Assembly (NCBI GenBank): GCA_030685235.1 | Contig: MU839092.1 | Span: forward strand, 432,734-496,733 | DNA: 64,000 nt | Direction of reading: 5' to 3' | Source: Copromyces sp. CBS 386.78 | Taxonomy: Eukaryota; Ascomycota; Sordariomycetes; Sordariales; Sordariaceae | Shown: one piece after another, positions 47,468 through 59,789 of the stretch | How the letters are laid out: every line of letters begins with the position of its first letter | Numbering within the stretch: the first letter of the stretch is position 1 | Notes under the pieces: generated by a model | Told to the model about the DNA's origin: nothing | Seen by the model: the letters and a program-made list of their open reading frames with translations, nothing else | Databases searched by the model: none | Translations under genes and position numbers: made by a program

Positions 47468-49714
47468 ATGCTCTCCGAGGTGATTGCTGGCTCCCTGGCG
47501 GAGCTTGCAAGTACGTATAGCCATCCTCTTTGCGCCAATTTGGCTCCAGCGGATCAATGCTAACGTGACTGTTTCTAGAGAGAGATGAAGAAGATCCTGG
47601 GGGTAGGCCAAACCACCTCGAGACGCACGACGCATTCACAGAGACTAATGACATACACTACAGCCGATAACCCGACCAAGCAGGAGATGTATTCGGCAAT
47701 GGCCATCTTCATCTTCATCCTGCTTCTCATGACGGCCTTCTTCACGAGTTATATCATGCAGGAGAGGAAGATCCAGGCTGTCCACGAAACCGTTGTGTCC
47801 ATTTTTGCTGGTAAGGATGCTACTCCCACACCTGCTATCGCTATACTCCCACTGACACAGACATCTATCAGGTATGGTCGTTGGCCTTGTCATCCGAATC
47901 TCCGGCAGCGACAACATCCAAGCCTTGCTTAGCTTCAGTCCGCAAATCTTCTTCAACCTCCTGCTACCTCCGATCATCCTCTCGTCCGGCTACGAACTAC
48001 ACCAGGCGAACTTCTTCCGAAATATTGGCACAATCCTGACATTTGCTTTTGCCGGCACCGCCATATCGGCTGTTGTTATTGGCGTCTTACTATGGCTGTA
48101 TACCAGGATCCCACTCGAAGGGTTGGAAGTGACCTTTAGAGAGGCAATTCAAGTTGGTGCGTCTTTGTCTGCCACGGACCCCGTTACGATCCTGGCCATT
48201 TTCAACTCCTTCAAGGTCGACCCGCAGCTGTATACGGTTATCTTTGGCGAGTCGATCTTGAACGATGCCATTGCCATTGTTATTTTCGAGTCGGCGGCAC
48301 ATGCAGAAGGAAACGGCACGAGAATCGGTGTAGTCAGTATCATCCATGGTATCTGGTACTTCTTGAAGGAGTTCTTCGGAAGCTTGGCAATTGGATCTGT
48401 CGTTGGCATATTGGCTGCCGTACTCCTCAAGTTTACCTACCTTAGGCGGTATCCTAAGATGGAGAGCTGCATGATTATTCTGATTGCGTACTCGACCTAC
48501 TTCTTTTCACAGGCCATCCAGATGTCCGGTAAGACTTGCCCACTCCTTATTTACATATTTCGAGTATAAGTTCTAATCCTGCAACAGGCATTGTATCGCT
48601 GCTCTTCTGCGGCATCACACTTAAGCATTACGCCTATTTCAACATGTCACGCCGGACTCAGCTGACCACCAAGTTCTTTTTTCAAGTCATGGCGCAGCTA
48701 TCTGAAAACTTCATATTCATTTATCTCGGCTTGTCATTATTTACGGAGAAGAATTTGGTGTATCAGCCTCTTCTGATTATCGTAACTGTGTCATCGGTAT
48801 GCGCAGCAAGATGGCTGGCAGTTTTCCCTCTGTCGCGACTCATCAACTGGTTTATTCGATACAGGGCTCGGCGCCATGGCAGGGAAGCTGCTGATGTATT
48901 GCCTTATAACTATCAAGCCATGCTCTTCTGGGCAGGCTTGCGTGGTGCCGTCGGTGTGGCTCTTGCTGCGGCGTTCACTGGCAAAAGCAGGTTTGCCTTG
49001 CAAGCGACGGTGCTTGTCGTCGTTGTGCTCACCGTCATCATATTTGGTGGAACCACTTCCCGCATGTTGGAAATTCTCGAGATCAAGACTGGCGTGGTCG
49101 AGGAAATTGACTCAGACGACGAGTTTGATATCGAAGCCATACACGGCGGGACTTGGCACAAGCGTTCAGGTACGGGCATCGGGTTCAGCGCCCCTCGTCG
49201 AGGCTCAACGGTGCCATTGGGAAATCTCGATACGGAGAGGAACGGAAGTCCTGGTGGCAGTAGTGGCAGGAGCGGGTGGGCTTCTGGACACCGGTCCCCG
49301 AATCCCATGCCAAGAAGACAGTCAAGCCGTTTCGATGTCAAGAACGGCAACGACCTTGAGAGGGTGGATTTGCTGGGAGTCTCAGGGAACAACACAGACT
49401 CGGAGATTGGTAGTGATATCGACACATCGGATTTGCCACCACCGGCCCCAAGAAGGAGACCAAGCCCGATACCAGGAGGTGGAGATGCTGATCTTGAAGC
49501 CGGACCTGGCGAGCGTGGCAGCGGGTGGAATCGATCACCTTCTAACAACGAAGGTGGCCAGCGTCTCAGTGCCACAGCTGCTATTCGACAGCTCTTCAGC
49601 AGCGAAGATCCATCGGCGCTGTTTAGGCAATTCGACGAGAACTATATAAAACCGAAACTCTTATTAGACGGAGGAACTAGGGGAGGGCATGGTGGTCCCT
49701 CGGGGTCTGGCTAG
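47468..49714 (+). CDS. nhx1: endosomal/vacuolar Na+(K+)/H+ exchanger, NHX1-type
   Basis: Exons 47468-47510, 47579-47602, 47664-47810, 47872-48528 and 48588-49714 encode 665 residues. The four introns are 59-68 bp with GTACGT, GTAGGC, GTAAGG and GTAAGA donors. The second exon is a 24-nt microexon. The CPA1 antiporter features are clear: FFNLLLPPIILSSGY (amiloride-binding segment), SATDPVTILAIF and FGESILNDAIAIVIFE (transport site Asp residues), then GLRGAVGVALA. About twelve membrane segments are followed by a 230-residue hydrophilic tail rich in Ser, Gly and Arg. In yeast Nhx1 acidifies late endosomes in exchange for Na+ or K+ and is needed for protein sorting and salt tolerance. Size and the motif set match that branch and not the plasma membrane Nha1 type. 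Confidence 0.92.
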
Positions 49715-51296
49715 GAGCACAAAACCCGATTAAAATATCTTTTGAGTTCTTACAGCGAATAAAACTTTATTTTCTACTCGTTATGTGGTGGCCCCTCTGG
49801 TCGAGTGCATCATTGTCTAAGCAAACCTGGTTCTCGTGGGCTCAAAAATATGGGAGTTGCCCTGCACATTTCCAGTCTAACTGCTGTGTGGTTTCAAAGT
49901 ATGACACTGCCCTTTGACTGTAGGCTGGGCTGGAGCTGTCTTTTTCTGGAAAAACGCCTTGTTTAAATATTGTGCGTCCTGGTTGTGCCGTTGTGATACG
50001 CAAGCAGTCTGACGAGGCTCGAACCCCTGAACATCTGAAAGAAGCAAGGCCACAGCGTGTGAGTAACGCCCATTAACCAATCAAAGCCATGAAATCCAAT
50101 CCCTTCGTGGTTTGAACAGGATCCACAACTATACGAATTGCGCCGTTGCCAATTCCGTGCCCGACGAAGCTTTTGAAGAGAGTACTGTTGGTGATTTGCA
50201 AATGACTCGCTTTTTAGCAAGACTCCCCCTGAAAGTCCGTTTCAAATCGCATGGCCGCGCGTTGCGGTTCCAAGTTCCAATCGACTAGTTCGAGGAGACG
50301 CTCGGAAATATTTGGAGCCTGCACTGCCTCGTTTCCAAGAACGATCTCATGGCCAATGGAAATCGACTTCGGCATGTCAAAGGATCAACACCAGCTTGAG
50401 ACGCTTTGCCGCTCCCGTCCTCGCTGCTCGGAACACGGAACTAAGACTTCGGACGCGACGCTCCAAAGGTTTAGGTTAACTAAGGTTGTTACCTGTGGCG
50501 GTGCCTCTCGAGCCCTCCTTTGTTCACTGCCTCTCTGTCAAAAGCGAGACTAAAGGGAAAAAAACGAAGCAGAGTTCCTAGTAAAATCGCGGCCTGAAGA
50601 CCGACATGACATGATTGGAATGCGGCTCACTGGTGACGTTGACGTTCTCTGCACGGCGGGCGGGCCGTTCTTGGTGCGCCTTGCAGGCCCCCTGCTGTTT
50701 TGTGCATTTCTCGTGGATCCTGGTCACATCCAATTCTCAGCCTGCAGGGGCAGCACGGCAGGGAGCTCCAGCCCTGTTGGAGGAGCCATGGCCTGGGAGT
50801 GGAGCGCGGGGTTCCTGCCCACTTCCTTGTAAACATGGAGTCCCCGCCGTTGCCCAGATGGAATTCCACTTGGCGCCTGGTCATCAGGGCGGATTCAGGG
50901 AAGGGCAGGGGGCGGCGGGGCATCATCTGGTTCCATCTGATCTTCTGGACTTCTCTTTCTACTTTCATGACTCCCTTTCAATCTACTTTTCTTGTCAAAA
51001 ATCTGCGTAGGTTGAATATAGACGGTCTTCTGTTCATCCTTCCTCAACAACGAACCGGGAGCTACTTGACCTCGAACACGAGACCAAGTTTATATACACT
51101 CCCTGCGCCTGTCGGGATTCCGTTACATCACTCCCAAGAAACTCGTCAGATCTCACCTATCGATACCTACAGGAGCAGTTTCACACATCGAGTGAACCAA
51201 CAAAGCAATACTGCGTAAAAAGACACCTAGCTTTCTAGCAGGGATCCCTATAAGCCAGCACCCGAGACAACTTAACCACTTCCCTTCCGATCTACG
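49715..51296. promoter_or_regulatory. intergenic region with a tRNA-like segment
   Basis: Holds the 3' UTR of the exchanger and the promoter of the following gene. Open frames here show no domain. A degenerate tRNA-like stretch is listed separately. Confidence 0.45.
50005..50096 (-). other. degenerate tRNA-like sequence
   Basis: The minus strand has an A-box-like TGGCTTTGATTGGTTAATGG, a hairpin GGCGT-TACTCAC-ACGCT that resembles a Glu(CTC) anticodon arm but lacks U33, and a B box GGGGTTCGAGCC. The acceptor ends do not pair and the T-stem has a mismatch. It is at best a tRNA fossil or SINE head. Confidence 0.25.
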
Positions 51297-53045
51297 ATGC
51301 TCGACGAAAACTTTCCCACCTTCCGCTCGCGCCCGTCTCCGGACAACCCTCTCTCTTCCATCCTCTTCTTCACCCAGAACGGCGCCGACCCCACCCCCGA
51401 GTACATCCTCCGACGGGCCGACCCGGCCCTCCCGGCCTCGCGCAGCAAGTACGCCGCCGCCCTCTGCGGGCCCTTGAACGCCGACGTCATCTACGCCGAA
51501 GTCCTTGTCACGCCAGAATGGTCGCAACCCGCCGTTTCGGGCGCCGAGATGCGCGCCCAGGCGCTGAACGGCGCGCCACCTGTCCCCGCGACGGCGCTGG
51601 TTCCGGAAACCTTTGCCATCCAACTGTACAACCCAGATTCGACCGTCGCGATCAAGATGGTGCCGGGCACGTGGAACAAGACGGACTCGTGGGAGTTTGA
51701 GCTGCCGGTCCAGACGTTCAAGCAGCCCTCGGCCAGCGAGCTTGACAGGGAGAACGGAGGACTGCCGCCGCCGGACCTGATGCCGAGGGTCATGTTCAGG
51801 TGGAAGAAGGACAGCAAGCTGAGCAAGGATATGACGTTGTACATGTGCGGAAAGAACTTGGGAGGGAGAAGGAATAAAGAGCCGGACATCACGATTGCCA
51901 TGTTCAAGACTACGACGCGCAGGGATGGAGAGAGCGTGGTCACTGTCTACCAGCCGAATCTGCACCGGGTGGAGGTGGAGGACCGGAAGGGGCTGGAACT
52001 GGTACTGTTGCTGGGAGCTGAGGTGATCAAGGATTTGTACCTGTCGCCGAGGCTCGATGTGTTTAATGTCGGAGGAGGGGGCTCTCCCGTCGGAGTTGCG
52101 GGCAGGAGGAAGAACTCGAAGACTACCAGCACGCCACCAGGAGTGCCCATTATGTCTGGTGCCGTCGCGGCAAATGGTGGTCCATCAGGGGCGGGAGGAC
52201 AGTTTATTGCTGCGAACGCGATCCGGCATCCAGATACTATACCGGTCAGTGCTTCGAGTGCGGCGAAACCTGCGACATCAAAGGCAGACATCGATGCCGA
52301 AACTCAACGGCTGAAAGCCATGGTTGAGCGTGAGGAGTACGAGCGGCAAAAGCGGGAAAGGCAAGAGCGGGAGAAGCGTGAACAAGAAGAGCAACAGCGT
52401 ATCAAGAGGATGCTCGAAGAAGAAGAACAACGCGAACGTCAACGAAGAGAAGCAGAGATAGCGGCCGAAACGGAACGGTTGCGTAGAGAATACGGAATGG
52501 AAGGGCAGGAACTCCCATCGATCCTCCACTCCCCTCCAGCTCCTCAGAATGCAGGGACGTTCAGTAGCTCTGCCCTCCCGCCACGGCAAACCTTCCAAAA
52601 CACACAACCTCCGCCGCACCTCTTCCAACAGCCAAGCCAGGGCCAACTGTCACCAACCACCACCTGGGGCGCTACACCCTCTTTGCCTCCGCGGCCCCTC
52701 AGTGCTGGTCCGTCCGGGGCTCATCATGGGAGCGGGAGTCATGGCAGCAGCAGCAGGCCAGGGCCGTTCCACTGTGATAAGCTGAACAAAGTGTGGAACG
52801 GCGTAGTGGTACCAGCTCTTGATCGTGGTTCCGGAACTCCAGGGCCTGGTAGTTCGGGGAGGAGGCGCAGTAGCGGTGCGCAGTACTTGTCGGCGGATCA
52901 AAATGGCAGTGGGAGGTATGGGTATAGCCAGAGTTCTGTAGGTTTGTCTGGTGGCGGGACTGGGAGCTCGAGTGCAAGGGAGCGGGAGAGGGACAGAGAG
53001 GAAAGGAATAGGAAGATTGCAAAGAAAAAGAGTGCGCTTTGGTAG
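51297..53045 (+). CDS. unrecognised protein with C-terminal coiled coil
   Basis: A single exon gives 582 residues from ATG 51297. I do not recognise a catalytic family. The N-terminal 260 residues look folded: MLDENFPTFRSR, LFFTQNGADPTPEYILRRAD, FAIQLYNPDSTVAIKM, PRVMFRWKKDSKLSKDM, then GLELVLLLGAEVIKDLYL. A Gly/Ser/Pro linker follows, then a highly charged Arg/Glu/Gln stretch at about 331-402 that should form a coiled coil, then a Pro/Gln/Ser-rich tail ending with a basic RNRKIAKKKSALW. The composition bias is strongly coding, and the antisense frames are shadows. It may be a scaffolding or trafficking protein, but nothing in the sequence proves that. Confidence 0.75.
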   Translation: MLDENFPTFRSRPSPDNPLSSILFFTQNGADPTPEYILRRADPALPASRSKYAAALCGPLNADVIYAEVLVTPEWSQPAVSGAEMRAQALNGAPPVPATALVPETFAIQLYNPDSTVAIKMVPGTWNKTDSWEFELPVQTFKQPSASELDRENGGLPPPDLMPRVMFRWKKDSKLSKDMTLYMCGKNLGGRRNKEPDITIAMFKTTTRRDGESVVTVYQPNLHRVEVEDRKGLELVLLLGAEVIKDLYLSPRLDVFNVGGGGSPVGVAGRRKNSKTTSTPPGVPIMSGAVAANGGPSGAGGQFIAANAIRHPDTIPVSASSAAKPATSKADIDAETQRLKAMVEREEYERQKRERQEREKREQEEQQRIKRMLEEEEQRERQRREAEIAAETERLRREYGMEGQELPSILHSPPAPQNAGTFSSSALPPRQTFQNTQPPPHLFQQPSQGQLSPTTTWGATPSLPPRPLSAGPSGAHHGSGSHGSSSRPGPFHCDKLNKVWNGVVVPALDRGSGTPGPGSSGRRRSSGAQYLSADQNGSGRYGYSQSSVGLSGGGTGSSSARERERDREERNRKIAKKKSALW

Positions 53046-54541
53046 GCAGCTCAAAAGGGGTGTAAATATCGGGGGTGCCATGAGCATATGGGAGGTGGTT
53101 CATATTTGCATTATCACATGTGTAAGGAGTTGGTTGGCGTACTGTAGCATCTTTCACATATTAGAACAATGGGCTGGTGCGTTGAGCATGGATTCAGCTT
53201 CGGGGGATTCGATATCATTATAGCATAATGGAAGGCAGATGCTGTTAGATAATCGGTTTCCGAATGTGATAGTGACGTTCGTTCACGAACCGGTTCGGCG
53301 ACTAACCTAATACTATTACGAGAAGTAACCTCAAACAATAATGCCTACCTAGTCACGGAACGCACAACTGTTCCCATATGACAGCTTTTTAAGCCCTTAC
53401 ATACACCGAAAAGAGACACTCCAGGTGAGCCAGGCCTCAGGATGAACCAGAAACGTGGATGCGACATACCTAAGAGGTGAAACACCTTGCCTACTCTCCA
53501 GGTAAGGGAACGTCTGATCAAATCTTCATGCTACCGCACTGTTTCATGATGCGCACAATGATGCGATGGCTTTTATGGAGGCTGGTGGGAATTTCTTCCT
53601 TACCTACTACATATGTTTGAATGGCCTACGTAAACAGTCTCAAATCGCTCCCAGGTTTTTCTGGAGAGGAATACATAGAGGAGTTGGAGCAGCTCTTGAG
53701 GAGGTGAAGCTATTCGCAACCCTGCTGAACCTCTCAAGATACTGTAAGAAAAAGCCTCAAGGGAGAGAAAACGGGTTAAAAGGTCCCTCGGACGTATGTA
53801 GGTACAGCACAGAAAGCTTTATATTTGCGTCAACTGCCCGGGGAGCATATACTAAAAAGGAAACCCCCCACATCCATTTATCCCATCTCATTGCCATGCC
53901 CATCCCATCCCATACCGCTATCCCTTGAACCACCCCGTCCCGCACATTTCTTGCGTGCTTTTTGCTTTTCTTCCCACGCTTCCCCGGCCGCGAGTCCGCA
54001 ACCACTCAGGCGGGTAGCGGTAGCGTGGTGACACGGGATGAATGGGGTTTTTGTCTTTTAGAGCTTTGGAGAGGTAGGTCGTTGGGATAAATGGTTGACA
54101 GTAACGATCTGCATCCCGGAGGATGGGAGCTCTTCGATCAGTAATCAGTCTGTTCATTTAAGTTAGGCTCTCCTCCTTTGAAGGATCAACGACTTGATAT
54201 TTTAGCCGTCATTCCCATCGGGACATTCTGGCCTTCAATTTGTGGTCTTGACAATAATGCTCAGGCCGCAACGTCATCGGGCACAATCGCATCGAAGATA
54301 TTGATGAGCAAGAGACAAAAAAGACGGATAACATGGGGACAACGTTGTGTTCGGCTCATGGAGAGCTATAGCAAATTAACGGATATTGGCAGCCCGACTA
54401 CGACAGAGAGGGTGGGATCGTTCTGGTCGAATTTCCGAGTCATGGTTCATTCAAACGGGACTCTCCAAACAGTCTTGTCGCTTGTAAATCAGCTGGGCAA
54501 AGCCCCCAAGCCGAAATCAAGTTTTTGAAATACGCCGAGCG

Positions 54542-54574
<33 letters not shown>

Positions 54575-56336
54575 AGAAGACTTGAAAGTTAGGTTTTACG
54601 TCTTGAGCGATATATGCACCTGGAAAAATGGATAAAGACCGGAAATGCCGACCGAGTGATACGATGTGCCTCTGATAGATGGGGAAAGAGAAGTTTTTAT
54701 TCGATGATACTGTGGACAAATGAAAGAAGAGCCCACAAGCTGATGCAGTAGCAAGATTGCCTTTCCCTTTCGGACTCCTCCCGTAATGGGATTTATGGGA
54801 TGGTACTCCCAGCTTCAGTGCCCCCGTCGAGCTCACTGCCCACGATGGCGGACTGAAAGACTCCAGCTGTGCCCCTGACAGGAACATTACTGCGTAGGTA
54901 CGCGCCTGACAGAAGCTTCCCGTCGTCTAGTCTACGGCGTCCGACATGGTAACCTCGACCACTGCAACTGCAAGGCAAAGCCGGGAGGAGAGCAACTCAT
55001 CACCAAACAAGATTCAAGATTCGAGGTCAGGAGTCGGGGGAGAACTGAAAAGAGTGGGGTGCAGAGGTACCTGTGAGACACGTCCAGTACGGAGCAATAT
55101 CCGGACAAAACCAAAAGCTGCAGTACAGTGCACCATCAACACCTTACCATTCCTATAGAAGTCGTACCTTTGTACCTGCCTGCAGTGAGTGAGGTTTTCA
55201 GTCAACGACCGGGCGGCGCACAATGCCCAAAGCCAACCAAAAGACGTTTGAAGACCGCCGACAGAAAGCAACTTGAACGAATTAAATATCTTTGGGCGCT
55301 AGTAACCGTTTGGGTTGTCACGGTGCAAGCCCGAGTGGGAGGAGTTCATTGGAATGGGCAAGAACTGGGACAGGCGAGCGGCTACCTTAGCTAAGGTAGC
55401 AGCTGCGGGCGGGCAATGGACCTAAATGGAGTGAGTGCTGTTGCTGTGCACACTGCACCACAAGCACCCTGCCGCCCGAAGAACCTCACAAGTGTGGGAG
55501 AGACGCACGCCCGCAAAATGGAAAGAAAGGAACCAAGACAGTGGCAGAAAGAGCAAGTTCGTGATCTCCACACCACTGCACCACTGAATGCACCACGCAG
55601 GCACCGCACAGCAACGGCATTCAATCGCTGCTCAACTCAACATTTGCATCGGGACCAAAACGTCCAAAAAATCGATCCAAGGACATTGAAGAGAGTTACA
55701 CTGTCCAAATCCCACTGTCACCACCGGCCGGTCCTTCTCTCCCTAGCCCATTGTCTAGCGGGAGGTGTCTGTCATCCATTTACCTCTCGCCCACCTCTAC
55801 TATCTGGAGCCGAACTCCATCCGGCCGATTGCATCACGATTCACGACACGGGAACCTGACCGACCGACTAGACGACAAGTTGCTTGTCAGTCAGACTCGA
55901 TCCAAACCCGCCTCCCGCCTTCTCGTACCCGACGCTTGCTGTTGCCCCCACCGCCGTAATTCTCGCCAAACATTGCCCGCTGCTTGTTGCACGATACGGC
56001 CAACGTCTTTTTTACTGCAACCAGCCAAGCTTGGAAAGCCCACCGCTGTTGGCCTAGTGGCAGCTCTACCCGCCCACTCGCGCCTCCTCCTCCATCCTAC
56101 TCGTCGCGGAACCGCTTTTGCGCTTCCAGTCGCTGGGAATTGAGGCGCTCCTCTTCGTTTGTCGACACCAGCAGGGCCCTCTGCTCTTCTTTTCCCCCGC
56201 ATGTCGATCCGGACGACGCAGCGCCCATCGCTGATTCCCGCCTCTCCGTCCTCGAGCCTCCCATAAAGAACGACTTCGGCGTTTTCTATCTCCTGCCGCC
56301 GCAGCCCCGGCTGTGGAGGCCCGGCAATTCGCGAAC
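53046..56336. promoter_or_regulatory. 3.3-kb intergenic region before the Ste50-like gene
   Basis: Several open frames up to about 147 codons occur on both strands, none with a recognisable domain. A run of 29 A lies at 54542-54570. The last 600 bp or so are pyrimidine-rich (CTCCTCCTCC, CTTCTTTTCCCC) and are likely the promoter and leader of the Ste50-like gene. Confidence 0.45.
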
Positions 56337-57904
56337 ATGAACTTCGACTCGGGCACCGCGTACGCTGAGTCGGACGCCGACGACGAGTACGAGCGCGATA
56401 TTCACGGGAGCTCCCCTATCGATCACACCGACGTCGAACACTCGCCCATCGACTCTGGCCCCCCCTCGGCCGAACACACCCCTACAACCTACGGCTACCG
56501 AAATAGTGCAGATAGACACATAGAAACCTTGATTTCCGACTGGTCTGCTGACGACTGCGCCGACTTCATTGCCTCGATTGGGCTACAGCAATATGCAGAT
56601 AGATTTATAGGTGCGTTGCGATACATGGGCAAAAGGTTGCATATGGCTTTGACTTCCGCTAACTCTACGCACAGAAAACGAAATTGTGGGAGAGGCCCTG
56701 GTCGCGTTACAACATGATGATCTCAAGTCGATGGGCATTACTAGTGTTGGCCACCGCTTGATGATCCTCAAGTCCGTCTATGATGTGAAGAAGGCTCAAG
56801 ATGTCCTCATCGAGGACGACCACTACATGCCTCTTAGTACGTGTCGTGTCCCCTTACCCTGTGCAGTTTCCGCGTGCTAACAGGCTGAACCTTAAAGCCG
56901 CCGCGACCGAAGCGCTATCGGCAAACGCTACCCTCAACGACATTAAGCATCTCGCTGAGCAGTTGCGTTTGAGAGACGAGCGTATTAGCCTCTTTGAGCA
57001 AGACCTGCGCCGGTTAACCGAAGACTTTAGGAGGTTACGGGAAGATATGCTACCGGCGTTGCGACTCGCCAAGGATGCTCAGCAACCGCTACCGAGCGGA
57101 CCGTCTTACGAATCTACTTTGTCACCGCCAGCTCCAGCCTCGGCGGCGGGTGGCCAGCCGAGTGCCGGCCTAAGTCGGCAGTATTCTACCAAGAGGATTA
57201 TGCTTGGGACAACGCCGAAAGCAGTCTCACCGTCCCATCTTCAGACTTCCCACGGCCCGACATACGACTCTTCTGCAGCTAGTAGAGGTATGCTGTCCTC
57301 GTCTCATCTTGGCGCCATGAACGGGTCTAGTGCAAACACTACCTCGGGTGGTTATCCGTCACCGAACATGCCATCGCCTACCTCTCCACCCACCGCCAAC
57401 ATGTCAGGCACTACTCTTGATCCCAGATCTTATCGCGGTGACAACCAACCTCCATCATCGAGTCGATCCACGTTTGGCGATAACGATCACTACGGTTCTC
57501 AAGACAAAGGGCCTGTGTCGGCTCCCCGTAGAGGACAGACGCCGGCACCTGATACCCCTGGTTCTGCCAGCAACGCGTCCGTCGAGATCTTCAAGTCGTT
57601 TAGGGTCAGTATGGATGACCCTTGCTACAAGGTTCTTCCGGCAGCGCTCAAAAAGTACCAAATCAACGCTCCGTGGGATCAGTACGCTCTGTATATCGTA
57701 TATGGCGACCAAGAACGGTGTCTGGGACTGGACGAGAAGCCTCTCATATTGTTCAAGCAATTGGACAAGGAAGGAAAGAAGCCCATGTTTATGCTCAGGA
57801 AGACGAACAACGCTCCAGCTGAGGAACAACCTGGGAGCGCGGGACTATCGGCTGCGGCTCGCGGGGCGACGACCGGGTATGATCCACCGGGAGGTATCAT
57901 ATAA
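56337..57904 (+). CDS. ste50: Ste50-like MAPK cascade adaptor (SAM and RA domains)
   Basis: Exons 56337-56610, 56675-56836 and 56898-57904 encode 480 residues. The N-terminal SAM domain at about 58-125 (WSADDCADFIASIGLQQYADRF, then ENEIVGEALVALQHDDLKSM and GHRLMILKSVY) is split by intron 1 (GTGCGT donor). A coiled-coil-like segment (LRLRDERISLFEQDLRRLTE) follows intron 2, then a Ser/Pro-rich linker. The C-terminal Ras-association domain is at about 374-455 (FKSFRVSMDDPCYKVLPAAL, YALYIVYGDQERCL, FKQLDKEGKKPMFMLRK). Ste50 binds the MAPKKK Ste11 through SAM and Ras/Cdc42 through RA, and is needed for mating, filamentation and osmotic signalling. The domain order and the MFMLRK ending are typical for the filamentous fungal orthologue. 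Confidence 0.92.
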
Positions 57905-58985
57905 GTTAGTAATGGGAGGATGCTGAGACTGTGACGGTGTTGGATCGGTCAGCCTATTTGAACCTGTCCACTATTCGAACCGAACTGTCAGGGTGTCTGT
58001 CTGGGCTGCACAGCTTTTGCATAGCGTGACGGAGGATTGTGCTGTGAAGGAAGCCCTGGCATAACTGGGGGTCCGTTGCTCGAGTGGGAAATGTCTATTG
58101 GGAGAAGGAAAAGCTGAGTAGAGGCTTAACGATTCAGTGTAATGGGCAGGCGGCCTTAACAGCTGTGGGCGAGTGGAAAGGCAACCATTAACATGGAACT
58201 CCAACCTCTATACACACAACCCAAAGAACGCCTGTATATGAGGGTGGTAAGCCATTTACCGTTGCCTATTTTGTGTATCTTTCCTATTTAATCTACTGGC
58301 GGGCGGCATGGGAAACGGGTTGGAGAAAATAACTGACTGCAAAAGAGAGAGAAGGGGGGGGGGGGAGGGAGAGAATGGCCCAGGGAAGGCGAATTTTGTA
58401 AACTCAATCTCATCCGTCCGTAAGTGTGGTCCCCAAACTTTGAAACACAACACGTTTTGGTATCAAATGTGCTTGGAACATCTGGTTGAAGGATCAAGTG
58501 AAGGAGGAAGCCGTGAAGAAGAGGGAGCCGGGCAAGGGATGGGGGTCAAGTGGTGGGTTAAGAAAACTTTTCGAACTTCTTGTGTTATTTATTATCATTT
58601 TAAGTGAAGAGATCACAAACTCTTTTGTTGGCTGAAGACTCTAGACTAGGCCTGTGGTTTTCATGCGATGGTGATGTTTATCTTGGACTCGGAGGGCTTT
58701 CATGCTGTTGATTCAACATCTTCGAAGTCCATCCGAGTGGAGACATTGTTCGATACCACGAGCGCGGAACAATATGCTCAAAAGACACTTCACTGAGGCC
58801 GTTCATACAGAGATCATAACTAACGCCTTGAGAACATAAAATCGACAAGAACCGTGTAGTATTCTCTATATTTGCCCAACCTCAAATTTAATATAACAAG
58901 CAGATTACATCCTCCATCATCTACACTATCTCCCCGCTACCCCCTCTCCCCAACTCAACAAAACTCACGACTCAGTCTAGACACC
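57905..58985. other. intergenic region, 3' ends of Ste50-like and MAPEG-like genes
   Basis: The two genes converge here, so both 3' UTRs fall in this stretch. A G-run of about ten lies near 58356-58366. No gene is recognised. Confidence 0.45.
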
Positions 58986-59789
58986 CTAGTGAAGCGCATT
59001 GCCAGCCTTGATAAAGAAAGAGAAAATTGTTCCCAAGCCCGCCAACCACACCAAGCCGCGCACAGGCGCAAACTTGCGGTTATCCTGCAACACGATATAC
59101 ACAAAGTTGTACACCAGTCTGCTGGCCAGGTAGAAGCTTGAGAGCTTGTTCAGGGTGTTGACGGGCATCTTGGCGGCGTTGGCGGCCACTACACCCGCGG
59201 CGTAGAGCCCGATGGTCTCCAGGCCGTTGTTGGCGGCGGCTTTGGCGCGCAGAATGCGGTTTAGTTGGGGCTTGGAGATGGAGGCGTCTTTGGCGAGGTG
59301 TTCCTCGGTTTTGCGGGGGCTGTTTGAGGAGAAAAGGGAAGGGGGGGGGGGGGGGGTTAGTTAGTGGTTTTGTTGTGAGGCTGAGTGAGGTTGAGCGTGG
59401 GTGATGAAAAGAAAGGGGGAAGTGGGTTGGTTTCGAATGGGATGGGGAGGTGTGTGAGGAAAATAAGGTGCTGACTGCTGAGAGGGTGAGATGATGATGG
59501 AGGGACAGGAACTTACTTGGCCAAGTCATAGTTCTTGCCGGCAGCGAATTTGACGTAGAAGTTGGGGAGGAGGGCGAGCACGAAGGCCGCGGGGATCTGA
59601 TAACGCGGAGTCGTGTTAGTAAATCTGCTTCGTTGAAGATCATCTTCTTGGAAATTCGTTGCTTCTGCGTGAAGGTATTATTGAAGTGTCAAGACAACCG
59701 CATGTTGTCCTCTTCACATGTTATTAGGCAAGATAGGTACATACCGAGTGGAGAGACCAGTTGGACGAAAGATCAAGGAAGGAAGCCAT
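58986..59789 (-). CDS. MAPEG-family-like small membrane protein
   Basis: Exons on the minus strand: 59789-59745, 59596-59517 and 59319-58986, giving 152 residues, a normal size for MAPEG proteins. The start MASFLDLSSNWSLHS is followed by a hydrophobic IPAAFVLALLPNFYVKFAAG. After the second intron comes PRKTEEHLAKD, then RAKAAANNGLETIGLYAAGVV, a pattern close to the RAxxxHxNxxExxP signature of MAPEG enzymes but with Asn instead of the His. Two more hydrophobic segments follow (FYLASRLVYNFVYIVL and GLVWLAGLGTIFSFFI). The family includes microsomal glutathione transferases, but most fungal copies have no known substrate. Intron 2 contains a long C-run on the coding strand (G-run near 59341-59356). 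Confidence 0.82.

Noticed and set aside
49981..50100. Functional tRNA gene
   Set aside because: A and B boxes are present, but acceptor ends do not pair, U33 is missing in the anticodon-like loop and there is no close T-run; kept only as a low-confidence tRNA-like feature.
54178..54528. 116-codon open frame upstream of the A-run
   Set aside because: No domain, no splice context, and surrounded by similar spurious frames on both strands.
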